Below, piece after piece: positions 44,076 to 54,105 of a DNA stretch of 58,370 nt (position 1 is the first letter of the stretch; each line of letters starts with the position of its first letter). Position numbers and translations under genes: made by a program. This DNA is from an uncultured Alistipes sp. Lineage in GTDB: Bacteria > Bacteroidota > Bacteroidia > Bacteroidales > Rikenellaceae. The DNA lies in assembly GCA_944321755.1 (NCBI GenBank), contig CALUMM010000011.1:1-58370 (forward strand), written 5' to 3'. The notes beneath the pieces are model-generated. The model was not told the origin of the DNA, did not search any database, and saw only the letters and a list, made by a program, of their open reading frames with translations.

Positions 44076-46523
44076 TCACTCGGAGACTACCGGGATCTCT
44101 ACGGTCGCAGATTTTACGCCCGGAGCCGAAACGGTGAATCGCACCGTGCCGGGTGTCCGGGCCGACCGCACGATCGCTGTGGCCGCTCCGCTGAAGAGTT
44201 TCATCCGCGGTTCCTGAAACGACATCGTGCAGGTAGGGTCGCCGTTGGCCGTGGCCTCGAACGTCCCGGCCCCCTCGACCCGGAACGAAACCTCCCGCGT
44301 GTCGGCCGGAACCCGATTGCCCGCGCGGTCCTCGACCGTCACGGTCACATAGAGCAGGTCGTCGCCCGTGGCTGCCAGCTGCTTCCGGTTGGGGGTTGCC
44401 ACAAGATGGTGTGCCCTGCCGGCCGTGCGGAGGGTCTGTTCCGCAGCCTTCCGCCCCTCGGCATCGTAGGCCACGACGCGGATTTCGCCCGGCTCGTAAC
44501 GCACCTTGTTCCACATCAGTCGGTAACGTTCCACGGGATTGCCCGACGAGGCCTTCTCGCGGAGTCCCTGACTCCGGCCGTTGACAAAAAGCTCGGCCTT
44601 CGGGTAAGAAGTGTAGACAAACACCGGCGTAACCTCTCCCTCGCGGCCCGGCCAGGTCCAGTGGGGCAGCACGTGCAGGGTCGGCGACTGCGTGTTCCAG
44701 ACACTCCGATAGAGCCAGTAGCGGTCCTTGGGCAGCCAGGCGAGGTCGATGATCCCGAACAGCGAACTGTGGCTCGGCCAGGCGTCGGTATCGTAGGGCG
44801 AAGGCTCCCCGAGGTAGTCGAATCCCGTCCAGACGAACTGCCCGAGCACCCAGTCGTGGTCGTCATCGCGCGCAAAATCGAGGTCCGGCGTATTGGACCA
44901 CGAGCAGGTCTCGTTGTCGTAGCTCGACGACTGGTGGTCGTCGTGCAGGACCACGTTGTGTTCGGCGAACGTAACGGGGAAGTGGTAGACGCCGCGCGAC
45001 GAGACTGTCGAGGCGGTCTCCGAACCGAGGATTATCCGCTGCGGAAGACGTTCATAGGCCTCGTCGTAATGTTGCGGCTTGTAGTTGAAGCCCGGGATGT
45101 CGAGGGCCGCGGCAAAGCCGTTGTCCAGCACGGCGCCGATCTGGTCCATGCCGCAGGTGACCGGGCGTGTCGGGTCGAGGCTGCGCACCAGATCGCGCAG
45201 CATCACCAGCTCGTCCATCCCGTCCGGCCCCCACTGCGAGGGCACCTCGTTGCCGATCGACCACATGACCACCGAGGGCGCGTTGCGGTAGGCCCGGACC
45301 ATGTTGGTGATGTCGCGTTCGGCCCACTCCGCAAAGAAACGTCCGTATCCGTTGGGCGATTTGGGACGGAATCCCCAGTCGTCGAAGGGTTCGACCATCA
45401 GCATCATGCCCATCTCGTCGCACAGCTCGACCAGTTCGGGGGCCGGCATGTTGTGGGCCGTGCGGATGGCATTGGCGCCCATCTCCTTCAACAGTTCGAT
45501 CTGATAGCGGATCGCCGACCGGTTGACGGCAGCTCCTAACGGCCCCAGGTCGTGGTGATTGCACACCCCCTTGAATTTGGTCGGACGCCCATTCAGGAAG
45601 AAGCCCTTTTCGGGAACATATTCCAGCGTGCGGATGCCGAAGCGTGTGTCGTACTCGTCGAGCACTTCGTTGTCACGCTCGATCCGCGTGCGGGCCGTGT
45701 ATAGCGTCGGCGACTCGGGCGACCACAGCTGCGGACGGTTCACCAGAAAGTGCTGCGTGAAGCGCTGGCTGCGGTAGACATAGCGGTTGCGGGCCGTGGC
45801 AACCGTATTGCCCGCGGCATCGAGAAGGTCCGTAACGAGGTCGACGCCTTGGTTTTTAGCCAGGCCCTCCACCTCGATCTCCAGCGCGACGCTGGCGTAA
45901 TCGTCGTGGACCGTGGGGGTGGTGATGCGGGTCCCCCAGACCGGGATATGGACCCGGTGGGTGGAGATCAGATGCACGTTGCGGTAGAGACCCGCCCCGG
46001 GATACCAGCGCGAAGCCTTTTCGAAGTTTTCGAGCGACACCTCGATGTGGTTTTCGCCGGGCACGGCAACCGACGTCATGTCGGCGACGAACGAGTTGTA
46101 GCCATAGGGCCAGTAGGCCACCTCGCGGCCGTTTACCCGCACACGGGCATTGCTCATCGCACCGTCGAAAAGCAGCACGTAGTTCCGGTCCGTGGTGTCC
46201 GCGATCGTGACCGTCGTCCGGTAGCAGCCCTTGCCGAGGAACGGAAGGCCTCCCGTGCGGCCGGTCTTGATGGTGGCAACCTGCTCGCCGTTCTGTTCGA
46301 CGGCCACCTCCTGCAGGTCGTTCTGTCGGTCGAAGGGCCCGTAGATCGCCCAGTCGTGCGGAATCCGGACCGGTTGCCACGACTTCTCGGCCGAGGCTTC
46401 ACCCCGGGAGAACTCCCATCCGTCGTGGAGCGTCACGGTTGAACGCGGCGATGCGGCACGGACGGCCATGACCCCCGAAAGGGCCATGACCGTCCACAGA
46501 AAGAAAATACCTCTTCTCATCAT
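44076..46523 (-). CDS. Glycoside hydrolase family 2 beta-galactosidase
   Basis: An 815-residue exported enzyme predicted to remove terminal beta-linked galactose from galacto-oligosaccharides made by the GH53 partner. Signal peptide MMRRGIFFLWTVMALSGVMA. The domain order is the GH2 sugar-binding jelly roll (DGWEFSRGEA, IPHDWAIYGPF, ENFEKASRWYPGAGLYRNV), the immunoglobulin-like domain, and the (beta/alpha)8 barrel with FFLNGRPTKFKGVCNHHDLG. Acid/base E426 is in SIGNEVPS and nucleophile E502 in LGSETAS. C-terminal Ig-like modules follow (HHLVATPNRKQLAATGDDL). The ATG overlaps the GH53 stop as ATGA, so translation is coupled. It is the last gene of the minus-strand galactan operon. Substrate specificity is inferred from the neighbours. 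Confidence 0.92.
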   Translation of the reverse strand: MMRRGIFFLWTVMALSGVMAVRAASPRSTVTLHDGWEFSRGEASAEKSWQPVRIPHDWAIYGPFDRQNDLQEVAVEQNGEQVATIKTGRTGGLPFLGKGCYRTTVTIADTTDRNYVLLFDGAMSNARVRVNGREVAYWPYGYNSFVADMTSVAVPGENHIEVSLENFEKASRWYPGAGLYRNVHLISTHRVHIPVWGTRITTPTVHDDYASVALEIEVEGLAKNQGVDLVTDLLDAAGNTVATARNRYVYRSQRFTQHFLVNRPQLWSPESPTLYTARTRIERDNEVLDEYDTRFGIRTLEYVPEKGFFLNGRPTKFKGVCNHHDLGPLGAAVNRSAIRYQIELLKEMGANAIRTAHNMPAPELVELCDEMGMMLMVEPFDDWGFRPKSPNGYGRFFAEWAERDITNMVRAYRNAPSVVMWSIGNEVPSQWGPDGMDELVMLRDLVRSLDPTRPVTCGMDQIGAVLDNGFAAALDIPGFNYKPQHYDEAYERLPQRIILGSETASTVSSRGVYHFPVTFAEHNVVLHDDHQSSSYDNETCSWSNTPDLDFARDDDHDWVLGQFVWTGFDYLGEPSPYDTDAWPSHSSLFGIIDLAWLPKDRYWLYRSVWNTQSPTLHVLPHWTWPGREGEVTPVFVYTSYPKAELFVNGRSQGLREKASSGNPVERYRLMWNKVRYEPGEIRVVAYDAEGRKAAEQTLRTAGRAHHLVATPNRKQLAATGDDLLYVTVTVEDRAGNRVPADTREVSFRVEGAGTFEATANGDPTCTMSFQEPRMKLFSGAATAIVRSARTPGTVRFTVSAPGVKSATVEIPVVSE

Positions 46524-47581
46524 TCTTGAACTTTGAAGGCGTCGAGCGCCGTTGTCGGGGCACCGTTGTCAAAACAACCCATATTATACCCTCCGTTGTA
46601 GCCGTTCGGTGCTTCGGGCTCCCAGTAGAAGATTCCCTCGACGTCGGCCGTCATCATCTTCTCGATGAGCTGCCGACACGCCTCGTCCTGATCGTAGGGC
46701 ATACCGATCTCGCAGATCATAACCGGCTTGCCGTAGGTCTTCCGCAGGTGCTCGATGTTCGCCAGACAGTCGTCGGCGACCTTTTCCCAGCCGCCCGTCT
46801 CCCCGGCCTGCTCTGCCCAGTAGGGATAGACCGACATGCCGATCATGTCGTAGCGGCCGCCGTAGTTCTCCAGAAGGCCGAACATCCGGTCGTAACGCCA
46901 CTGGTCGTTGCCGCCGTCGAGATGTACGATTACCTTCGCTTCGGGGCAAACCGCCTTGACGGCGTCGTATCCGGCGTTGTTCAGCGCTACGAGTTGTTCG
47001 GGAGCCTCGACCGAACCCATCGGGAGGAGCATTCCCGGCGTTGTCTCGTTGCCGATCTGTACCCATTCGGGGGTGACGCCGACGGCCGAGAGGGCCTTCA
47101 GCGTTGTGGAGACATGGGCGGCGACGGCCTCGCAGAGCTCTTCAAGCGAGTAATTGTTCCATGCGGCGGGAATTTGTTGGTTGCCGGGATCGGCCCAGGT
47201 GTCGGAGAGGTGGAAGTCGATCATCGTGCGCAGTCCCATCCGTTCGGCGCGGCGGGCCTTCACCACCACATCGTCCACGCCGCACCAGCCTTCGGCCGGA
47301 TCGACCCACACGCGCAGCCGGATGGCATTGACGCCGCAGCAGTCGCGCAGCAACTGCATACACTCCATTTCCTCGCGGTTCTCGCCCGGGGTGTAGAATT
47401 TCAGCCCTTCGGACTCCATCTGCGTCAGCCAACTCACGTCGGCGCCGCGGGCAAATCCGGTCTCTTTTTCGGGAACGATGATCTCCTCCTGGCGCGGATC
47501 GGTCACAGGACCCTCCTCCGCGCAGGATGCGCCCAGCAGTGCCGAGCAAAACAAAATCGATGCTATGGTTGTCATTTTCAT
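46520..47581 (-). CDS. Glycoside hydrolase family 53 endo-beta-1,4-galactanase, lipoprotein
   Basis: It cleaves internal beta-1,4-galactosyl bonds of galactan and type I arabinogalactan side chains of pectin. The 353-residue product has lipobox LLGAS-C (Cys20), so it probably acts at the cell surface. GH53 signatures are FARGADVSWLTQME, NAIRLRVWVDP, MGLRTMIDFHLSDTWADPGNQ, acid/base E179 in VQIGNETTPGML, the IGMSVYPYW block, and nucleophile E291 in MICEIGMPYD. The end FYWEPE is also typical. The length equals that of single-domain family members. It is encoded between a SusE-position lipoprotein and GH2, and is the diagnostic gene that fixes the substrate of region 4. Confidence 0.95.
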   Translation of the reverse strand: MKMTTIASILFCSALLGASCAEEGPVTDPRQEEIIVPEKETGFARGADVSWLTQMESEGLKFYTPGENREEMECMQLLRDCCGVNAIRLRVWVDPAEGWCGVDDVVVKARRAERMGLRTMIDFHLSDTWADPGNQQIPAAWNNYSLEELCEAVAAHVSTTLKALSAVGVTPEWVQIGNETTPGMLLPMGSVEAPEQLVALNNAGYDAVKAVCPEAKVIVHLDGGNDQWRYDRMFGLLENYGGRYDMIGMSVYPYWAEQAGETGGWEKVADDCLANIEHLRKTYGKPVMICEIGMPYDQDEACRQLIEKMMTADVEGIFYWEPEAPNGYNGGYNMGCFDNGAPTTALDAFKVQE

Positions 47582-47592
47582 GGATTATGCGG

Positions 47593-49308
47593 TTATTTGA
47601 GGGTATAGGTATAGGTCTGTTTTCCGAGGTCGACGGTCAGCAGGCAGGTCTGGCCGATCTCCAGGTCGTTGTCGCCGTCGAAGCCGGTCGTGGCCTCCGA
47701 GTGCCCCAGGCGCAGGGTGCCGCTGCCGCCTCCGAAGAAGAGCCCCCAGTCGTGGTTGATCAGCACCTTTACGCCCCACGGGGTCTCCTTCTCCTTGACG
47801 AACTCCCCGACGAAGACTTCGGGATTCTCTGCGGACTGTACCATTTCGTGCTCCGACCAGTCGTCGTTCAAGCCGGTGAAGGTTACTGATTCGACGGCCG
47901 TCAGGGTGTAGGTCAGGTTCTTCATGCTGAAATCCATGACATACAGACCTGCCTCGGGAGCCGGAATGTTCGCGTCGGATTCGGCCAGCATCAGTGTGCC
48001 CGAAAGCCCGGTCGAGCCGGCTCCGGCGTGGTAGGCGGGATCCCACTCCTGGGCGGGATAGACCCGGTAGCCCCATTCGGAGTCGATCCAGTGCGCTCCG
48101 CCGTAGCTCAGCGACGGTTCGTCGTAGAGCGTCAGATACTCGTCGGGGATGCTGCCCCAGGTGACGAGTCCCGAGAAGTACAGCAAGGTGGCCACTTCGG
48201 GCTCCTCGGCTGCCTCACCGGTCGTAAGCGTCCAGCACTGCGGGTCGGAGAGGTCGAGAATGAGGGTGTTTTCACCGGCCGGAACCTCGATGCTGATCGT
48301 CGAGCCCGTTTCGCCGAACTGCAGGCCGTCGCTCGCACCGCCGAAGGCCACGCTCTGTGCAATGGCGGGCCCCATGTCGGTCGTTTCCCGGTTGTAGAGG
48401 CTGCCTTGCCCCGAAATCGTGATGCTGGCAGTCGTGGCGGCCGGAAGGTTGACGGGAAGCGTCCACTGCAGGGTCTTGCGGTTGAACTCCATCTCGCCCG
48501 AGAGGTCGCCCGCAACGGTCAGATGGTCGATGTGAAGTCCGCTCCACCAGCCCTCCACCGTATTGAGGGTCGTGTAGTAGCATCCTGCGGGTTCCGGGAA
48601 CCAGAAGTTCCAGTGGCTGTCATCCGACGAAGCGTAGAAGGTCTTGCCGTCCTCGCCGAGGTTGCCCCACACCACGTTGTTCGCCTCGCGGAACCACCAG
48701 TTCTCCCATCCGGTGACGCCCATGAAGCCCGTATAGATGCCGTTCTCCTCGGGCGATGCCAGACGCATCGAGGTCTCGCCCCAGTTGCTGTCCAGCACGG
48801 TGCCGAGCACCAGGCTGATGCGGTAAATCTGCACGTTGACCTCCAATACGTTGGAGTAGGTCGGGTCGATGTTGGCGCCCAGCACCGAACGGATCCGGAT
48901 ATAGAGGGGCGCCATTTGGTCGGCCTCGTATCCCAGCCGACCGAGCAGGGCGTTCAGATCGTCGTTGAGGAACTGGTACGAACGGGCCTTCTTGTCGAGC
49001 GTGATTTCGAGCTTGTTGGCAAACTCGGCGTCGCTCGCCAGCTCGATGATCTGTTCGGCATAGTTTACGGGGGCCTGCAGCTGCGGGTCGCTCAGCGAGA
49101 TCTGCCCGTCGCCGCTCCAGTAGAGGGTCAGAACAAGGGCGTCCGGGGTGTCGGGACTTAGCGTGATGTCGTGCGATCCGCCGCCGAGCGAGATGTCGTC
49201 CGTCGGTTCGATGTAGACCGGTTCGATGTCGCTTGCGCAGGAGGCAACTCCCAAAAGCGCGGCGCAGAGCAGACTCCGGCAGGCAATGGTTTGAAATATG
49301 TGTTTCAT
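47593..49308 (-). CDS. SusE-like surface glycan-binding lipoprotein
   Basis: A 571-residue lipoprotein with lipobox GVAS-C (Cys24). The N-terminal SusE-type segment (PDALVLTLYWSGDGQISLSD, YAEQIIELASDAEFAN) is followed by all-beta modules. The last two modules look like SusE/F starch-binding-type domains: GIYTGFMGVTGWENWWFREANN, VTFTGLNDDWSEHEMVQSAE and GVKVLINHDWGLFFGGGSGTL. The many Trp and Tyr residues suit carbohydrate stacking. Position between susD and GH53 matches surface glycan-binding proteins of galactan loci. It is probably tethered to the outer face of the outer membrane and holds galactan for GH53. Confidence 0.86.
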   Translation of the reverse strand: MKHIFQTIACRSLLCAALLGVASCASDIEPVYIEPTDDISLGGGSHDITLSPDTPDALVLTLYWSGDGQISLSDPQLQAPVNYAEQIIELASDAEFANKLEITLDKKARSYQFLNDDLNALLGRLGYEADQMAPLYIRIRSVLGANIDPTYSNVLEVNVQIYRISLVLGTVLDSNWGETSMRLASPEENGIYTGFMGVTGWENWWFREANNVVWGNLGEDGKTFYASSDDSHWNFWFPEPAGCYYTTLNTVEGWWSGLHIDHLTVAGDLSGEMEFNRKTLQWTLPVNLPAATTASITISGQGSLYNRETTDMGPAIAQSVAFGGASDGLQFGETGSTISIEVPAGENTLILDLSDPQCWTLTTGEAAEEPEVATLLYFSGLVTWGSIPDEYLTLYDEPSLSYGGAHWIDSEWGYRVYPAQEWDPAYHAGAGSTGLSGTLMLAESDANIPAPEAGLYVMDFSMKNLTYTLTAVESVTFTGLNDDWSEHEMVQSAENPEVFVGEFVKEKETPWGVKVLINHDWGLFFGGGSGTLRLGHSEATTGFDGDNDLEIGQTCLLTVDLGKQTYTYTLK

Positions 49309-49317
49309 GGTTCGGTT

Positions 49318-50931
49318 CTAATAAAGCGGGTTCGAAAGGTTGGGATTGGCCGTAAGATCCGTGTCGGGGATCGGGTAGATGTTGTAGCGGGCGTTGACCG
49401 CGCGTCCGTCCAGCACGCCGCCCTTCCACTGCCAGAGGTAGCTGTCCGTCGTGAAGCGGTCGAAGCGGATCAGGTCGGTGCGGCGTACCGATTCGAGATA
49501 GAGTTCGCGGCCCCGTTCATCGAGCAGGAAATCGAGCGTCAGGTCAGCATCGGTGATTTTGCCGCTCTCGTCCTGCCGATAGGCCCGCAGCCGCACCTGG
49601 TTGACAAGATCCAGCGCTTCGCTGCGCGACAGCCCCGCGCCGCCGCGGAGCGAGGCCTCGGCAGCCATCAGGTAGACGTCCGCCAGGCGGAACAGCGGGT
49701 AGTCGGTCGAACAGCCCGTGGCCGCGGAGTTCGAGGCCGCCTCGCCCTCGTCGGTCAGGTTGGTGAATTTCTCGAAAAAGTAGCCTTCGGCCTGGTTGTC
49801 GATGGCTCCCGTGAAGTATTGGGCCTGTCCGTCGGTGTAGAACATCGCCCGGCTGTCGGCCGTCGCTGCCACGTCGCCGAATTTCTCGACGATCTCGCCC
49901 CGCGCCCGGAACATGCCCCAGCCGCTCGAAAGCCCGTATTTTGCGGGATCCTGCGAGCTGGAGTTTCCGCACGACCCGCAGACGAGGTAGGTGCCGCCGC
50001 CCCACGTTACGGACGTCGTGGCGTCGCACACCATGGCAAAGAGGATCTCGTGGGTCCGCTTGTGGTTGTCGGCGTTGAAGAGCTTCGCATAATCCGGCTC
50101 CAGGTAGAAGGCCGGATTGCCGATAATCTCCTGGCAGGCCGAGATGCAATCCGTGTAGTATTGCACGTCGACGCTCCCGCGGTAGACGGCGCTGTTGAGG
50201 TAGAGACGTGCCAGAAGCGCCCAGGCTGCGGGCTTACCGGCCCGTCCGTATTCGTTCGTGTCGGGAAGGGCCTGTCCCGAGGCATCGTCGACGAGGGTGG
50301 TCAGCTCCGACTCGATGAAGTCGAACAGCCCGGGGCCGTCGAACGCTTCGGGAATGTAACCGCTGACGGGCGTATTCTCATCGACCTTGGGGCCCTGGCG
50401 GTAGAGGTCGAGTACCATCCAGTAGCTCAGGGCGCGCATGAAACGCGCCTCGGCGCGGTAGGTGCGGATCTCGGACTGCTCCGAGGCCTCGAAACGGGCG
50501 ATTTCGCTCTCCGTGCAGTGGCGCAGGAACTCGTTGCAGAGCGAAATGTTGAAGTAGAGCCAGTAGTAGGAGTCCGAAACCCACGAATCCTTCTCGCTCC
50601 AGCTCATGTAAGTCAGATCCGAGAGGTTGTTGCCCGAGAGCCACGTGTTGGCCACTTCGTCCGTGGCGGCCTCCTGCAGGTTGAAGTAGCCGCGCGAGAA
50701 ATCCTGCCCGTTGATCGTCGTCAGGTCGCCGTCGGCGCCGCCCTGACCCTGCCCGGCAAGGACGTATGAGGCGTAGATCTTTGCCAGCACCATGCGGTAG
50801 TTCGAGGCTTGTGCATAGACCTCCGAGGAGGTGGTTTCGGTCGTGGGCATCTGGTCGAGGTCGCCGACGCAGGATACGGTCAGAAGTCCCAGCCCGAAGA
50901 GTGCGGAATATAGAATGGTTCGAATTTTCAT
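49318..50931 (-). CDS. RagB/SusD family lipoprotein of the galactan PUL
   Basis: A 537-residue surface lipoprotein with lipobox LLTVS-C (Cys21), followed by VGDLDQMPTTETTSSEVYA, a typical SusD mature start. SusD helical blocks include EIRTYRAEARFMRALSYWMVLDLYRQGP, GKPAAWALLARLYLNSAVYRG and YPLFRLADVYLMAAEASLRGGAG. The C-terminal NQVRLRAYRQDESG ... LDFLLDERGRELYLESVRRTDLIRFDRF is canonical. It lies 10 nt after susC and 9 nt before the SusE-like gene. It binds galacto-oligosaccharides for SusC, by inference from the locus. Confidence 0.95.
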   Translation of the reverse strand: MKIRTILYSALFGLGLLTVSCVGDLDQMPTTETTSSEVYAQASNYRMVLAKIYASYVLAGQGQGGADGDLTTINGQDFSRGYFNLQEAATDEVANTWLSGNNLSDLTYMSWSEKDSWVSDSYYWLYFNISLCNEFLRHCTESEIARFEASEQSEIRTYRAEARFMRALSYWMVLDLYRQGPKVDENTPVSGYIPEAFDGPGLFDFIESELTTLVDDASGQALPDTNEYGRAGKPAAWALLARLYLNSAVYRGSVDVQYYTDCISACQEIIGNPAFYLEPDYAKLFNADNHKRTHEILFAMVCDATTSVTWGGGTYLVCGSCGNSSSQDPAKYGLSSGWGMFRARGEIVEKFGDVAATADSRAMFYTDGQAQYFTGAIDNQAEGYFFEKFTNLTDEGEAASNSAATGCSTDYPLFRLADVYLMAAEASLRGGAGLSRSEALDLVNQVRLRAYRQDESGKITDADLTLDFLLDERGRELYLESVRRTDLIRFDRFTTDSYLWQWKGGVLDGRAVNARYNIYPIPDTDLTANPNLSNPLY

Positions 50932-50941
50932 GGTTGTAGGT

Positions 50942-53900
50942 TTAGAAGTTGAGACCGATAGTCAGCGAATAGATGCGCGGACGGGGATAGACCGAGGAAT
51001 CCACGCCGTTGGCCGTTTCGGGATCGACGCCCGAATAGTTGGTCAGCGTGAAGACATTCTGCACCATGGCCGAGACCTGCAGGTTGAGATGTTTGCACAC
51101 CTTTCCGAAATCGTAGGTCAGTTGCAGGTTGTCCATCTTCAGGAACGAGGCGTTCTCCAGATAGTAGTCGCTCAGATACTGCCGCTTGGTGAAGCGTGTG
51201 TCGAGGAAGCTGCGGCTGAGGTTGTTCAACTGGTAGTCGTTGTAGCTCATCGTCTCCCAGGCTCCCGTGTTCATCGCCATGCCGTTGAAGATGTATCCGC
51301 CGAGGTTGGCGCGCAGCGAGGTCGAGAGGGTCCAGTTGCGGTACCGCACCGAGGTCGAGAATCCGAGGATCCAGTCCGGGGCCGGCGAGTGGCAGTGGTA
51401 ACGGTCGTTGGTCGTGATCTCCCCGTCGCCGTCCAGATCGGCGTACATACCCTCGATCGGGCGTCCCGTCTCGGGGTCGTAGAGCTGCTTGTAGAGGTAG
51501 AACGAGTAGGGGGCGTAATCCGTCGAGAAGACCTGCATCTGGTAGGCGTCGATCCACGGTCCGACCTCCGTGTCGGGGCTCGGGGCTCCGGGCGTCAGGG
51601 TGAGGTTGCGGATCCGCACCTGCTGCCAGGCGGCGTTGGCACTGGCCGTCCAGCTCCAGTCCTTCGTGTCGAGGAGGTGGGCCGTGAGGGAGAGCTCGAC
51701 ACCCTGGGAGTCGACGTTGCCCACGTTTTCGAGCATCAGTTTGTCGAAGTTCGTGCCCGCGGGAACGGGAACCGTCGCCAGGAGGTTCTCGGTCTTGCGC
51801 GTGTAGTAATCCGCCGAGAAGGTGATCCGGTTGTCGAGCAGTGCCAAATCGAGGCCGTAGTTCCACGCCTTGGTCGTCTCCCACTTCAGCTCGGGGTTGT
51901 AGGCCTCGGGGCGGTAGGTATAGACGGGGTTTCCGCCGAACTGGTACTGCGCACCGTCGAGTCCCGGCGTGTAGACGGGGATGTAGCCGTAGTTCGTGAT
52001 GCCGTCCTGCTGGCCCGTCACGCCGTACGAAACGCGGAGCTTCAGATCGTTGACCACCCGGCGCAGCGGCGCGAAGAACTCCTCCTGCGAGATGCGCCAG
52101 GCAAGGGCTACGGAGGGGAAGGTGCCCCAGCGATTATCCTTCGAGAAGCGCGAAGAACCGTCGCGACGCATGGTGACCGTCAGCAGGTAGCGGTCCATCA
52201 GGGTGTAGTTCAGACGTCCGTAGTAGGAGATCAGGGCGTGCCGCTGGTCGGTGGCCGCCGTCGAGGACTGCTGTACGCCGTCGACATTGAGCTCGGCGTA
52301 GAACGGCGTTGTGTACTTCCAGAACTGGTAGTCGTAACCGACCGTCAGGTCGATGTTCGAACGGATGGCCTCGATGTCGCGGTTGTAGTTGGCATAGAGG
52401 GTCAGCAGCCGGTTGTAGTTGCGCTGCGGGCCGTAGTCGTAGTCGCGGCCGCCGGTCGTATAGTAGGCGTAGGCCTCCTTCGGCACGTAGATGTGCCCCT
52501 CGCCCTGCGACCAGTCGTAACCGCCGGTGGCATGGAGCCGCAGCCCCTTGACCCAACGGACGTTCCAGTCGATGTCGACGTTCCCGACCACGCGGTAGAC
52601 ATCCGACGTGGATTCGTATTGATTCAACCGCCCTACGGCGTTGGCCAGGGCTCCCGTGACGGGGGCGCCGTTGTTGTCGACCGCCTCGGTGTAGCCGCCG
52701 AAGGCGTCGCTGCCCGAATAGACGGGGATCGTCGGGTTGAGCGTTGCACCGCCCCAGATGGCCGAGGTATCGGCAAAACGGTTCCTGGAGTAGGCCCCCT
52801 TCAGACTGATGTTGAACCGGAGGTCGTTCTGGAAAAAGGTCGGGCTGAGATTCAGGTTGCCCGTGAATCGGCGGGCGTTGTCGGTCTTGAGGATACCGTC
52901 CTGATAATAGACCCCGGCCGAGACGCGGAAGGGCAGCCACTTGGCCGCGCGTCCCGACAGGCTGAGGTTGTTGTCCGTACCGAAGGCCAGCTGGTAGATC
53001 TCGTCGTTCCAGTCGGTGCGGGCCGTGCCCAGCAACGATTTCTGCCGGTCGGTGCCGTACTGGTTCACGATGGAGATGAATTCGTCGGTCGAGAGCATGT
53101 CGGCCGTGCGGGTCTTCGCGGAGAGGGAGTTCGTCGTCTGGAACGAGAGCTTCAGCCCGTCACCCGAACCCTTTTTCGTCGTGATGATGATGACGCCGTT
53201 CGAGGCGCGCGATCCGTAGATGGCCGTCGACGAGGCATCCTTCAGCACCGTCATGCTCTCGATGTCGTTGGGGTTGATCAGACTCAGGAAGTTGCCGCTC
53301 CCGGAGACCGAACCGCCCACCTCCATCGGAACGCCGTCCAACACGATGAGCGGGTCGTTCGAAGCGTTCAGCGAAGCCCCACCGCGGATGCGGATGGTCG
53401 ATCCGGCGGTCGGCGAACCGCCTCCGTTGACGATCTGCACCCCGGCGATCTTGCCGTTGACCAGCGCCTCGGGCGAGGAGATCATACCTTTGTTGAAATC
53501 CTTCTCGCCGACCGAGGCCACCGAACCGGTCAGGTCATTCTTTTTGCGGACGCCGTAGCCGATGACCACGATTTCCTCGACACTCTGGGCGTCGGTGCGG
53601 AGCGTAATGTCCATGACTTCGGCGGTGATGTCGACCGTCTGCGTGACATATCCCACATAGGAGACGATCAGTTGTGCGGCCGTTGCCGGGACGTTCAGTT
53701 GGTAGGCGCCGTTGAGGTCCGTGGCGGTTCCCACGGTGGTGCCGACTACCTGGACCGTGGCGCCGATGAGCGGCATCCCCGAGTCGTCGGAGACGGTCCC
53801 CGTGATTTTTCTTGTGCTTTGGCCAAATGCGCCTGTCGGGCAGAGCAGCACTGCGGCAAGCAGGATCCACACGCAGCGCCACAGGATTGACGCCCTTCCG

Positions 53901-53980
53901 GCCTTTTGCCGCCGGGCCGGAACGGGTGAGTGCGATGCCATCGAATGGGGCATCCATGCGATGAGTTTAGGTTCAGTCAT
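50942..53980 (-). CDS. SusC/RagA TonB-dependent transporter of the galactan PUL
   Basis: A 1012-residue outer-membrane importer. The mature part begins after PTGAFGQ with the regulatory-like domain KITGTVSDDSGMPLIGATVQ, then VVIGYGVRKKNDLTGSV, the plug (IRIRGGASLNASNDPLIVLDG, MTVLKDASSTAIYGSRASNG) and a barrel ending GLNF. It contains the acidic loop DLDGDGEITTNDRY frequent in SusC proteins. No STN domain is present. The open frame starts with an unusually long 35-residue Arg-rich lead before the hydrophobic core. Met10 or Met14, or a later non-ATG start, may be the real beginning, so the 5' limit is uncertain by about 40 nt. It is the first gene of the operon susC-susD-susE-GH53-GH2. Confidence 0.94.
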   Translation of the reverse strand: MTEPKLIAWMPHSMASHSPVPARRQKAGRASILWRCVWILLAAVLLCPTGAFGQSTRKITGTVSDDSGMPLIGATVQVVGTTVGTATDLNGAYQLNVPATAAQLIVSYVGYVTQTVDITAEVMDITLRTDAQSVEEIVVIGYGVRKKNDLTGSVASVGEKDFNKGMISSPEALVNGKIAGVQIVNGGGSPTAGSTIRIRGGASLNASNDPLIVLDGVPMEVGGSVSGSGNFLSLINPNDIESMTVLKDASSTAIYGSRASNGVIIITTKKGSGDGLKLSFQTTNSLSAKTRTADMLSTDEFISIVNQYGTDRQKSLLGTARTDWNDEIYQLAFGTDNNLSLSGRAAKWLPFRVSAGVYYQDGILKTDNARRFTGNLNLSPTFFQNDLRFNISLKGAYSRNRFADTSAIWGGATLNPTIPVYSGSDAFGGYTEAVDNNGAPVTGALANAVGRLNQYESTSDVYRVVGNVDIDWNVRWVKGLRLHATGGYDWSQGEGHIYVPKEAYAYYTTGGRDYDYGPQRNYNRLLTLYANYNRDIEAIRSNIDLTVGYDYQFWKYTTPFYAELNVDGVQQSSTAATDQRHALISYYGRLNYTLMDRYLLTVTMRRDGSSRFSKDNRWGTFPSVALAWRISQEEFFAPLRRVVNDLKLRVSYGVTGQQDGITNYGYIPVYTPGLDGAQYQFGGNPVYTYRPEAYNPELKWETTKAWNYGLDLALLDNRITFSADYYTRKTENLLATVPVPAGTNFDKLMLENVGNVDSQGVELSLTAHLLDTKDWSWTASANAAWQQVRIRNLTLTPGAPSPDTEVGPWIDAYQMQVFSTDYAPYSFYLYKQLYDPETGRPIEGMYADLDGDGEITTNDRYHCHSPAPDWILGFSTSVRYRNWTLSTSLRANLGGYIFNGMAMNTGAWETMSYNDYQLNNLSRSFLDTRFTKRQYLSDYYLENASFLKMDNLQLTYDFGKVCKHLNLQVSAMVQNVFTLTNYSGVDPETANGVDSSVYPRPRIYSLTIGLNF

Positions 53981-54047
53981 ACTTCGTGACTTTTCGATAG
54001 GTTAGTTAATTGGTCGGACGGACCGGTAATCATCCCGGCCGTCATCA

Positions 54048-54055
54048 CAAAATTA
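54048..54055 (-). promoter_or_regulatory. Candidate -7 box of the galactan operon
   Basis: On the minus strand 54055-54048 reads TAATTTTG, matching TAnnTTTG, and would give a leader of about 60 nt before susC. The nearest TTTG upstream on that strand (54085-54082) is 26 bp away, longer than the usual 19-21. The -33 contact may therefore be replaced by the activator, as is common at HTCS-dependent promoters. Confidence 0.45.
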
Positions 54056-54105
54056 CCGAACCCGAACGAGCCCGTCTCGCACAAAAGAGACAAATCATGC
54101 AACAT

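Noticed and set aside
50831-53890. A 1019-residue plus-strand frame across the galactan susC.
   Set aside because: Same reason: a shadow of the real gene on the other strand. Similar shadows at 36559-39624 and 11539-14988 were also dropped.
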